Assembly (NCBI GenBank): GCA_013044415.1
Contig: JABEUO010000038.1
Location: forward strand, 1-8,967
Length of the DNA: 8,967 bases
Direction: 5' to 3'
Source of the DNA: Acidimicrobiaceae bacterium
GTDB taxonomy: Bacteria; Actinomycetota; Acidimicrobiia; Acidimicrobiales; Acidimicrobiaceae
Positions 1-6,385 of this stretch are shown here, one piece after another. A program made the position numbers and the translations under genes. The notes beneath the pieces were generated by a model, which saw only the letters and a program-made list of their open reading frames with translations, ran no database searches and was not told where the DNA came from. The number at the start of each line of letters is the position of its first letter. Position 1 is the stretch's first letter.

Positions 1-84
1 GAGATCCTGGTGTTTGATGTTTCGGCGGTAGGAAATGTTGTTAGGGCGATGGCGGGCGAACGTCTAGGTACTCTGGTTAGATAA
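1..84 (+). CDS. pyrH: UMP kinase, C-terminal fragment (5' end outside window)
   Basis: Frame 1 is open from the first base to a TAA at 82-84 and encodes the last 27 residues of a protein. The tail has the form 'lVFD...(V)RAMAGERLGTLV-R', which matches the C-terminus of bacterial UMP kinase, where a hydrophobic strand with a VFD-like turn leads into the conserved G-E-x-x-GT-x-V ending. The family is a cytosolic hexamer that phosphorylates UMP to UDP with ATP. Position supports the call, because pyrH directly precedes frr in most bacteria. The stop overlaps the frr ATG by one base (TAATG), which suggests translational coupling. Only the tail is visible, so the active site cannot be checked. Confidence 0.85.
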   Translation, partial: EILVFDVSAVGNVVRAMAGERLGTLVR

Positions 85-653
85 TGGAACCAACCTCGGT
101 AGAAGAAGTTGTCTCACAGACCCAAGAGAAGATGTCTCGCGCTGTGACACACGCGGTAAGTGAATTTTCGAACTTCCGAACGGGCAGGGCATCATCTGTT
201 CTGGTTGAGAAGTTGCTGGTGGAGTATTACGGGTCCGAAGTACCCATGGTGCAGGTGGCAAGCTTTTCGGTCCCAGAGGCACGAACCCTGGTCATCTCCC
301 CCTATGACAAAAATGCCCTAAAGGCCATCGAGAAGGCGATTCTGGGGAGCGATCTTGGAATCAACCCTTCTAATGACGGCTCCGTGATAAGGCTCTCCTT
401 TCCTCAGTTGACTGAAGAGAGGCGCAAGGAGCTCGTAAAGCTCGTGCGACAGAAGGCGGAGGAGGGGAGAGTGGCGGTACGCAACGTACGTCGCAGTGCC
501 CGCCACGAGCTGGAGCAGCTTGAGAAGGCCGGCACGGTTAGATCCGACGAACTCGAACGCTTCGAGAAGGACCTCGACAAACTGACGCAAGACCATATAA
601 GCGAACTCGACAAGTCGTTGGCGCATAAGGAAAAAGAGCTGCTGGAGATCTAG
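84..653 (+). CDS. frr: Ribosome recycling factor
   Basis: This encodes 189 residues, close to the usual 185. RRF works with EF-G after termination to split the post-termination ribosome into subunits in the cytosol. The signature is clear throughout. The N-terminal helix leads into N30-F-R-T-G-R35, the start of the hinge and beta domain II (roughly residues 31-105, with 'LLVEYYGSEVPM' and 'SPYDKNALKAIEKAI'). Helical domain I then resumes, with ERRKELVKLVRQKAEEGRVA followed by RNVRR at 133-137, the arginine-rich face that contacts 23S rRNA. The protein ends in a long charged helix. The ATG is fixed by its one-base overlap with the pyrH stop; the upstream sequence has no strong Shine-Dalgarno, so coupling to pyrH translation is likely. 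cdsA follows after 32 bases. Confidence 0.97.
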   Translation: MEPTSVEEVVSQTQEKMSRAVTHAVSEFSNFRTGRASSVLVEKLLVEYYGSEVPMVQVASFSVPEARTLVISPYDKNALKAIEKAILGSDLGINPSNDGSVIRLSFPQLTEERRKELVKLVRQKAEEGRVAVRNVRRSARHELEQLEKAGTVRSDELERFEKDLDKLTQDHISELDKSLAHKEKELLEI

Positions 654-675
654 TCTCTTCCGAGTCGTGGCATTT

Positions 676-681
676 AGGAGG
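676..681 (+). promoter_or_regulatory. Strong Shine-Dalgarno of cdsA
   Basis: A perfect AGGAGG lies 4 bases before the GTG at 686. It is the best ribosome binding site in the window. It fixes the GTG as the cdsA start, and so argues that the long unusual N-terminal extension is translated rather than being an artefact of choosing too early a start. Confidence 0.8.
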
Positions 682-685
682 TACC

Positions 686-2425
686 GTGGCGCTAGGGGCG
701 GATCCATGGAGTGATAACAGACGAGGCGACGACGAGTCCCGGAAGGTTGAGGGGCTAACTGAACAGGAGGACTCATCTCAGTTGCCACATTGGACAGATC
801 CTCCAACCGGCGACATCCCAAGGATTCTTTTGGAGCTCTCCTCGGATCCACCGCTCTGGAGGAGCCCTCGAAGGGGTAGGGCGGAGGATGATATTTGGCA
901 CTCGGTCGATGGCATAAAAGTCGATGGCATAAAAGTCGATGGCATAAAAGTCGATAGCAGGAATCAGCTGGATAGCACTCAGCAGGTAGCTGGCATCAGA
1001 CAAGTCGAAGCCAGAGAACAAGTCGAAGCCAGAGAACAAGTCGAAGGCAGAGAACAAGTCGAAGGCAGAGAACAGAAGGGGCGGAGCGGGGCTATCCGGG
1101 AGGGCGGCAGTTCGATCCAAAGTACACCACCGTCGACAAAGGCTACGTCACCATCCAATAGCCAACCAGCCCGATCGACCTCTGGCAGGGCTGATTATCG
1201 GGACCGAATGCCGATAGATCAAGGACAGGGCTCAACTATGGATTCTAGGTACGCCAATGAATCTGAACCGAGAAAGGGGAGATCCGAAGCTCACAAGGGG
1301 CAGGCTACTTCGAACTCCGACGCCGCCGACGATCCAACGAGACCGCAAAGAGCCGGTGGTCGACACAGTAAAAAGACCGAAAAGCGGGCATCCCGATCGA
1401 TGCCATCAAGAGCATTCACTATTGCAAAGAGGTCGGCCCGCAGGGGTGAAGTCACTTCGCTATCCCAACGAGGAGTCGTCGATTCGGCTAGCCAGAGGTA
1501 CCCTAAGGCCGATGACTCTATGCCATCACGGCAGAGACGGGTGGTGCAATCTAGTGGGAAGAACTCAATTGAATCAAAGGCTTCAAGGGGGCAAGAGTCC
1601 CTGGATGCGAAGCCGCGTTCCCCCTTCAAGGCCACGGTTACCGGGCTACTTCTAGGGGCGGTAGTTATAGCTGCCGCAGCCCTCGGGGCGCGAGTAATGT
1701 TGGTGCTAGTCTTGCTCGCCGTCGTCTTGGCACTCATCGAGTATTTGGAGCTTGCTAGGGTTGGCGGTGCCAAACCCATCGGGGTAGTGGCGCTCGTTGG
1801 GGCGATCACTGCGCTCCTTGGAGCTTATTCGAGAGGGTTCGAAGGACTCGTGCTGGCTAGCGTTCTAGTCGTCGTCTTCTCTATGATCTGGTTCTTGGCG
1901 GGTCTTGGAAAGGGAAGTCCATCAGCGGGGATTTCCTCGACATTTATGGGCTTCTTGTGGGTCGGGGGACTCGGCTCCTTCGCCGGATTAATCCTCGAGC
2001 CCAAAGGTGCATTCGGTTCACAAGGTCCTGGACTGATGCTGGCGGCGCTTATTTGTACCTCTGCATCGGACGTCTTTGCCTATGCAGGGGGATCGATCTT
2101 TGGAAAGCATCGACTAGCTCCCAGCCTTTCGCCATCAAAGACCCAGGAGGGCCTCGCCATAGGGGCGGTTGCAACCGTTTTGATCGGGACGCTAATTGTA
2201 GGGCAGATCCACCCATTTACCATGTCGAAGGGGCTAATCCTTGGGGTGGTCGTCGCTATCGTCGCACCGATAGGCGACTTGGCTGAGTCGATGGTCAAAA
2301 GGGACCTCGGCGTGAAGGATTCTGGCAGCCTACTACCTGGCCATGGTGGAATCCTCGATCGCATCGATGGCGTCCTGTTTGCTCTGCCCTTTGTCTACTA
2401 TCTCTTCAGGCTCTTGCACCTATAG
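686..2425 (+). CDS. cdsA: Phosphatidate cytidylyltransferase with very long disordered N-terminal extension
   Basis: Encodes 579 residues, against about 270-310 for typical bacterial CdsA. The enzyme makes CDP-diacylglycerol from CTP and phosphatidic acid at the membrane, the precursor of phosphatidylglycerol, cardiolipin and phosphatidylinositol. The catalytic part is residues ~311-579: several hydrophobic segments, then D462-x-x-AY with G468-G469, FGKH at 472-475 and SPSKTQEG at 482-489 (family SPxKTxEG). The C-terminal signature is S535-x-x-KR-x4-KD-x-G...PGHGG-x-x-DR-x-D561, matching the CDP-DAG synthase family signature with all charged residues in place. Residues 1-310 are polar and charged (rich in R, S, K, E, Q, D) with no hydrophobic segment, and contain tandem pentapeptide and hexapeptide repeats at 74-130. 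The GTG start has a perfect AGGAGG 4 bases upstream. The stop overlaps a possible GTG start of dxr. Function is certain; the role of the extension is unknown. Confidence 0.95.
   Translation: MALGADPWSDNRRGDDESRKVEGLTEQEDSSQLPHWTDPPTGDIPRILLELSSDPPLWRSPRRGRAEDDIWHSVDGIKVDGIKVDGIKVDSRNQLDSTQQVAGIRQVEAREQVEAREQVEGREQVEGREQKGRSGAIREGGSSIQSTPPSTKATSPSNSQPARSTSGRADYRDRMPIDQGQGSTMDSRYANESEPRKGRSEAHKGQATSNSDAADDPTRPQRAGGRHSKKTEKRASRSMPSRAFTIAKRSARRGEVTSLSQRGVVDSASQRYPKADDSMPSRQRRVVQSSGKNSIESKASRGQESLDAKPRSPFKATVTGLLLGAVVIAAAALGARVMLVLVLLAVVLALIEYLELARVGGAKPIGVVALVGAITALLGAYSRGFEGLVLASVLVVVFSMIWFLAGLGKGSPSAGISSTFMGFLWVGGLGSFAGLILEPKGAFGSQGPGLMLAALICTSASDVFAYAGGSIFGKHRLAPSLSPSKTQEGLAIGAVATVLIGTLIVGQIHPFTMSKGLILGVVVAIVAPIGDLAESMVKRDLGVKDSGSLLPGHGGILDRIDGVLFALPFVYYLFRLLHL
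905..1075 (+). repeat. In-frame minisatellite: 3 x 15 bp followed by 7 x 18 bp inside cdsA
   Basis: Three perfect 15-bp copies of GTCGATGGCATAAAA (905-919, 920-934, 935-949) encode VDGIK three times. From 950 the period changes to 18 bp for seven units ending at 1075. The first three are degenerate (VDSRNQ at 950-967 is an example) and the last four are near identical: VEAREQ twice at 1004-1039, then VEGREQ twice at 1040-1075. The hexamer units share the pattern [V/L]-[D/E/A]-x-x-x-Q. Both unit types begin with GTCGA and share the core GTCGAnGGCA, so the arrays probably arose from one ancestral unit with a 3-bp length change. All unit lengths are multiples of three, so copy-number change would keep the reading frame. 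Confidence 0.93.
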
Positions 2426-2460
2426 TGGGTGGTGACTTTAGCCAAGGAGTTGAGGCCAAG

Positions 2461-3621
2461 ATGGGTCGCAAGGCTGTGGCAGTTTTTGGCTCTACTGGCT
2501 CGATCGGAACCCAAGCCCTCGAGGTGATCCGGCAGGAGAAGGATCGTCTCAAGGCAGAGGTTCTGGTTGCTTATTCGTCCGTAGAGGCACTTTTAGCTCA
2601 AGCGAAGGAATTTCGTCCGAGGTATGTCGGGGTACTAAACGAAGAAGCCGCCGCCAAGATCGCTCGCGAGGTTGCAGACTATTCTGAACTCGTCGTAGGT
2701 GGAGAGGTCTTCTCACTCGTCGATGCTGCGGACATCGTACTAAACGCGGTAGTAGGATTCGCAGGACTTGAGGTAACAGTACGAGCGATTGAGGCTGACA
2801 AGCCGCTCGCCTTGGCAAACAAAGAGTCGCTCATCGCAGCTGGTGAACTCGTAAATGAGAAGCTAGCGGAGTCGAAATCCCACATTCTCCCGGTGGATTC
2901 TGAACATTCGGCGATCTTTCAGTGCCTCGAAGGGAGGGATTGGGACCGGGAGTCGACGATGCTTATCCTTACCGCATCGGGCGGTCCGTTTTTTAGATCC
3001 AAAAAGGCCGAGCTGGATGTCGCAGGACTAAAAGAAGCCCTCGCTCACCCAACCTGGTCGATGGGTCCGAAGATCACCGTCGATTCTTCGACCCTTGTCA
3101 ATAAGGGTCTTGAAGTCATCGAGGCACATTTTCTCTTTGCTGTGCCGATGGACAGGATCAAGGTCGTGATACATCCTCAGTCGATAGTCCATTCGATGGT
3201 GGAGTTTAAAGACGGCTCTACTATCGCTCAGATATCACGCCCCGATATGAGACTGGCAATTTCCAGAGCCCTGCTCTTTCCGGAGCGGGCGAGTTCTCCA
3301 TTTGGCTCTATGAATTGGCCGACCGATCAGACCCTGGAATTTTTCCAACCCGATACCGAGAACTTTCCGGCCCTAGATATTGCTATCGAAGCGGGTAAGG
3401 CGGAGGGCGGAGCCCCTTGCTGGTTTAATGCCGCAAACGAGGTGGCGGTTGCTCACTTCCTCCAAGGTGAGTTCCAATGGAGGACCATCGCAGATATTCT
3501 GTCTTTATCCATGGAACACTACGGGTCTTCTAAGCCTTCTTCAATAGAGGAAATATACGATCTTGACAGGGAGTCGAGGAGGGTAACCGAGTGGCTGATT
3601 CAAAAAATCCAACAGCGATGA
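2461..3621 (+). CDS. dxr: 1-deoxy-D-xylulose 5-phosphate reductoisomerase
   Basis: Catalyses the committed step of the MEP isoprenoid pathway in the cytosol: DXP to 2-C-methyl-D-erythritol 4-phosphate, using NADPH and a divalent metal. It is the target of fosmidomycin. From the ATG at 2461 it has 386 residues, a usual length. Visible are the NADPH-binding GSTGSIG (10-16), ANKES (119-123), metal ligands D146 and E148 in DSEH, the TASGGPF loop, and the HPTW...MGPKITVDSS stretch leading to N214, K215 and metal ligand E218. The C-terminal domain, with FNAANEVAVAHF, is complete. An in-frame GTG at 2425 overlaps the cdsA stop and would add 12 residues. The ATG is preferred because it has AAGGAG at 2444-2449 and GAGG at 2452-2455 upstream, and because the family begins just before the GSTGS loop. 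Probably co-transcribed with cdsA and rseP. Confidence 0.96.
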   Translation: MGRKAVAVFGSTGSIGTQALEVIRQEKDRLKAEVLVAYSSVEALLAQAKEFRPRYVGVLNEEAAAKIAREVADYSELVVGGEVFSLVDAADIVLNAVVGFAGLEVTVRAIEADKPLALANKESLIAAGELVNEKLAESKSHILPVDSEHSAIFQCLEGRDWDRESTMLILTASGGPFFRSKKAELDVAGLKEALAHPTWSMGPKITVDSSTLVNKGLEVIEAHFLFAVPMDRIKVVIHPQSIVHSMVEFKDGSTIAQISRPDMRLAISRALLFPERASSPFGSMNWPTDQTLEFFQPDTENFPALDIAIEAGKAEGGAPCWFNAANEVAVAHFLQGEFQWRTIADILSLSMEHYGSSKPSSIEEIYDLDRESRRVTEWLIQKIQQR

Positions 3622-3651
3622 GTCGCCCATTTCGAATTTGGGGTTCGCCGA

Positions 3652-4977
3652 TTGTCTAATCTGACCCCGTCTCGATCGCAAACCGATCCTCCATTAGGGG
3701 CATCTTCGGAGGTCGACCTGGCTGGGGCCCGAGGTTTCGGTGGGCGCCCGCTCGTCAGGCTCATCGTGGTGTTGCTGGTTCTACTTGCCCTGGCCATCTA
3801 TACTTCCACTCTTCCGACGGTACTCGTAGTCCTCGCTATCGTGGCGATGATCATGATTCACGAGCTCGGACACTTCATCGTGGCGAAGATATCCGGGATG
3901 AAGGTGACCGAGTATTTCTTGGGTTTCGGCCCTCGGATCTACTCTAAAAAGTTCGGTGAGACCGAGTATGGAGTCAAGGCGATCCCCGCTGGTGGTTATG
4001 TGCGGATCATCGGTATGAACTCCATCGACGAGGTCCCAGAAGCCGACGAGGAGAGGACCTACCGTAAGGCGAGCTTCCCTGCGAGGATAGCCACCTCAGC
4101 CGCCGGTTCATTTATGCACTTCTTGATGGCCTTTGTGATCCTATGGTCCATTTTTGCCTTCGTTGGGGTGCCGGATGCCAACAAAGTTATCGTGGGCCAG
4201 TTATCGGTATTTTCAAACATGGCTACCCCGGCGGCGCAGGCTGGGTTGAAGCCAGGTGATCAGATTCTGAAAGTCGATAACAAGGTAGTTACTTCGGGGT
4301 CAGAACTCGCCTCGTTCATCAACTCTCACCCTGGGAAGCAGATCGTACTTGAGGTCGCCCGAAACAACAAGGACCTTTTTATCAGGGTTACTCCGGTCAA
4401 TGCAATGAATGTTCAGGAGGACCACAAGGCCATCTACACCGGGAAAAAGCCCTTAGGCATGATCGGTATCGTCCTTGGCTATGGAACTTCCACCTATAAC
4501 CCTTTGCAGGCGGTATCCAAAGCCGCCTCCGGAATCGTTTCGACTAGTGCTCAAACGGTGTCTGCTCTGGTCTCGCATTTCTCACCGCATGGAATCTCCC
4601 TTTACGCTTCACAGCTGGTCCATCCCTCCACAAATCCGGCCTCCCCGGGGGCCCAGTCGAGGTTTGAGTCCCCGGTTGGGATCGTAAGACTCGCATCCCA
4701 GGCGGTTCATTCTGGGTTAGAAACGGTCCTAGGCCTCCTCTTTTCGATCAACATCTTTGTCGGAATATTCAACATGATCCCGCTTTTGCCCCTTGATGGG
4801 GGGCACGTCGCCGTGGCGGTCTACGAATGGGCAAGGTCGAAGAAGGGGAGGCGCTATCAGATGGATATTACCAAGGCGATGCCTCTGACATATGCTGTAT
4901 TTGCATTGATAATCATCTTGGGAGTTACCGCTCTTTACCTAGACGTGACCCACCCGCTCGGAAATCCATTTGGATGA
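3652..4977 (+). CDS. rseP: M50 site-2 type intramembrane zinc metalloprotease (RseP/Rip1 family)
   Basis: An integral membrane protease that cleaves transmembrane segments such as anti-sigma factors within the bilayer. Rip1 of mycobacteria is the actinobacterial example, encoded in the same dxr-rip-ispG order. It has 441 residues. The zinc motif HELGH is at 70-74, followed by 'GMKVTEYFLGFGPRIYS' and 'GVKAIPAGGYVRI', both family hallmarks. One PDZ domain lies at about 182-249 (AAQAGLKPGD at 194-203). The third zinc ligand motif NMIPLLPLDGGH is at 374-385, with D382. A further membrane segment is near the C-terminus. The start is uncertain. The TTG at 3652 has only a weak GGGG upstream, but no ATG, GTG or other TTG lies in frame between the dxr stop and this point. 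The N-terminus adds about 35 polar residues and one extra hydrophobic stretch (37-51) before the HELGH segment. The substrate is unknown. Confidence 0.9.
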   Translation: MSNLTPSRSQTDPPLGASSEVDLAGARGFGGRPLVRLIVVLLVLLALAIYTSTLPTVLVVLAIVAMIMIHELGHFIVAKISGMKVTEYFLGFGPRIYSKKFGETEYGVKAIPAGGYVRIIGMNSIDEVPEADEERTYRKASFPARIATSAAGSFMHFLMAFVILWSIFAFVGVPDANKVIVGQLSVFSNMATPAAQAGLKPGDQILKVDNKVVTSGSELASFINSHPGKQIVLEVARNNKDLFIRVTPVNAMNVQEDHKAIYTGKKPLGMIGIVLGYGTSTYNPLQAVSKAASGIVSTSAQTVSALVSHFSPHGISLYASQLVHPSTNPASPGAQSRFESPVGIVRLASQAVHSGLETVLGLLFSINIFVGIFNMIPLLPLDGGHVAVAVYEWARSKKGRRYQMDITKAMPLTYAVFALIIILGVTALYLDVTHPLGNPFG

Positions 4978-4985
4978 TGCGGAGT

Positions 4986-5007
4986 CTCCCGAGTGTCAGA
5001 TCGGGAG
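4986..5007 (+). terminator. Hairpin after rseP, possible terminator or RNA processing site
   Basis: A perfect 7-bp inverted repeat, CTCCCGA (4986-4992) and TCGGGAG (5001-5007), surrounds an 8-base loop. It begins 8 bases after the rseP stop. No T-tract follows, so it is not a canonical intrinsic terminator. It could be a U-tract-poor terminator, an RNA 3'-end stabiliser, or a partial terminator setting ispG level. Confidence 0.45.
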
Positions 5008-5014
5008 TTGCCCA

Positions 5015-5044
5015 TTGATACCTGTAACTATTTATACCGATAAC
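5015..5044 (+). promoter_or_regulatory. Possible weak promoter in A+T-rich stretch before ispG
   Basis: TTGATA at 5015-5020 resembles a -35 box (5 of 6 consensus bases). GATAAC at 5039-5044, 18 bases further on, is a mediocre -10 box. The stretch is clearly richer in A and T than its surroundings. The weak point is that the predicted start near 5051 would fall inside the ispG Shine-Dalgarno (GAGGAAG, 5045-5051), so the real -10 may differ or there may be no promoter here. Confidence 0.22.
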
Positions 5045-5058
5045 GAGGAAGTGATCTT

Positions 5059-6294
5059 GTGAGCCGACCAGTGCTAGAACTTGCAACGAGAAGAGCTACC
5101 AAGCAGATCATGGTGGGCAAGGTTCCAGTCGGTGGAGGCGCGCCTATTACCGTCCAGTCGATGACCACGACTAAGACCGCCGACGTCGAAGGTACCCTAT
5201 CGCAGATCTATGCCCTCTATGCCGCTGGAGCGGATATCGTTCGCTGCACTTGTAACGACCTAGAGGCCGCAGAGGGACTCGCCCAGATCGTCCCAAGATC
5301 CCCTGTTCCACTAGTTGCCGATATCCACTTCCACTACGAGATGGCGCTGGCGGCCCTGGAGGCGGGAGTTGCTTGTTTACGTTTAAATCCTGGAAACCTG
5401 CGCAAGCCCGAGGAGATCAAGTTAGTAGCTTCAGAGGCCAAAGATAGGGGTGTTCCAATCAGGATCGGGGTAAATGCAGGTTCTTTGCACCCAGAACTCT
5501 ATAAGAAATACGGGAATGCGACACCTGAGGCGATGGTCGAGTCGGCTATGAGGGAGCTTGCACTCTTCGGCGAAGTCGGTTTTGACGACGTCAAAATATC
5601 GGTAAAGGCCTCAAATGTCCCGCTGATGATCGAGTCCTACCGTGCCCTGTCGGAGGCGGTGGATTACCCCCTCCACCTAGGTGTCACCGAGGCTGGGCCA
5701 CCACCTAGTGGAATTGTCAAGGCGACCGCAGGTATCGCCACCCTGCTAGCAGAGGGTATAGGGGACACAATTCGTTACTCGCTGACCGCCGATCCGGTCG
5801 AAGAGGCCAGGGCTGGTCGACAGTTACTGGAAGCGCTCGGATTGAGGGAACGTAAGGGCCTTGACCTCATAGCGTGTCCTTCCTGTGGACGGGCAGAGAT
5901 CGACGTTATAGCGCTAGCCAAAGAAGCACAGCTTCGACTAGAGGAGACCGGTTATCCAATACAAGTCGCCGTCATGGGGTGCGTAGTCAACGGACCGGGC
6001 GAGGCCAGGGAAGCGGACCTAGGTATCGCAGGGGGTAAGCACAAGGGCCATCTGTTTATTCGAGGGAAGATAGTGCGTGTGGTCAAGGAGCAAGACATGA
6101 TAGAAGAGCTCCTTTCTGAGGCGAAGAAGTTGATGGAGGAGGGTGTCGAGGCGAGACTCGCCGCAGCCGATCCGAATGCTGAAGCCGAAGCTAAGGCGGA
6201 CCGAGACGCACTTTTCGAACTACGCGGACCGGACGTCAACTCCTCCGGCCAGAAGATCGAACGGATCAGGAAGAGGCTCGGCGGAACGCAGTAG
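5059..6294 (+). CDS. ispG: 4-hydroxy-3-methylbut-2-en-1-yl diphosphate synthase (GcpE)
   Basis: Late MEP-pathway iron-sulphur enzyme that reductively opens ME-cPP to HMBPP using a [4Fe-4S] cluster and ferredoxin or flavodoxin electrons. It has 411 residues, longer than the roughly 370-390 usual. The TIM-barrel part contains 'GGGAPITVQSMTTT', 'RCTCND', 'LVADIHFHYEMALAA', 'LRLNPGN' and 'RIGVNAGSL'. The cluster-binding domain has C273-PS-C276 and C308 in MGCVVNGPGE; E315 is the expected non-cysteine fourth iron ligand. After residue ~362 there is an alanine- and charge-rich extension of about 49 residues with a basic end. The GTG start has GAGGAAG at 5045-5051, 7 bases upstream. It works in the same pathway as dxr, two genes upstream, a pairing common in Actinobacteria. 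The only doubt is the role of the tail. Confidence 0.96.
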   Translation: MSRPVLELATRRATKQIMVGKVPVGGGAPITVQSMTTTKTADVEGTLSQIYALYAAGADIVRCTCNDLEAAEGLAQIVPRSPVPLVADIHFHYEMALAALEAGVACLRLNPGNLRKPEEIKLVASEAKDRGVPIRIGVNAGSLHPELYKKYGNATPEAMVESAMRELALFGEVGFDDVKISVKASNVPLMIESYRALSEAVDYPLHLGVTEAGPPPSGIVKATAGIATLLAEGIGDTIRYSLTADPVEEARAGRQLLEALGLRERKGLDLIACPSCGRAEIDVIALAKEAQLRLEETGYPIQVAVMGCVVNGPGEAREADLGIAGGKHKGHLFIRGKIVRVVKEQDMIEELLSEAKKLMEEGVEARLAAADPNAEAEAKADRDALFELRGPDVNSSGQKIERIRKRLGGTQ

Positions 6295-6370
6295 CGCGCT
6301 GGTCACATTTTTGCCCGGCGATTCAGTTGGCCGAGTTAGATGGCTAGGCGAATGAGGGGCCTACTTTGGG

Positions 6371-6376
6371 TAGTAT
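6371..6376 (+). promoter_or_regulatory. -10-like hexamer directly upstream of proS (near-leaderless start)
   Basis: TAGTAT at 6371-6376 fits the TAnnnT pattern of actinobacterial -10 boxes and ends 9 bases before the proS ATG. Transcription from it would start at about 6383-6386, giving a leader of 0-3 bases. No Shine-Dalgarno is present before this ATG, which fits leaderless translation. No convincing -35 box is visible at the right distance. The rest of the 91-base gap (6295-6385) holds no strong hairpin. Confidence 0.42.
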
Positions 6377-6385
6377 CCTTTTGCC

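Noticed and set aside
318..851. 177-codon minus-strand open frame across frr and cdsA
   Set aside because: It lies antisense to the well-supported frr and shows no recognisable domain.
773..1120. Minus-strand open frame with repeating FSAFDLF / AIDFY patterns
   Set aside because: It is the reverse-strand shadow of the cdsA minisatellite. The pattern follows from the repeat units, and no start signals or family resemblance are visible.
1257..1809. Overlapping open frames on both strands within the cdsA extension
   Set aside because: They lack ribosome binding sites and family motifs. The cdsA frame runs unbroken through the region from a strong start into a conserved domain.
6317..6333. CGGC...GCCG short inverted repeat between ispG and proS
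   Set aside because: A 4-bp stem with a long loop and no T-tract is too weak to call a terminator.
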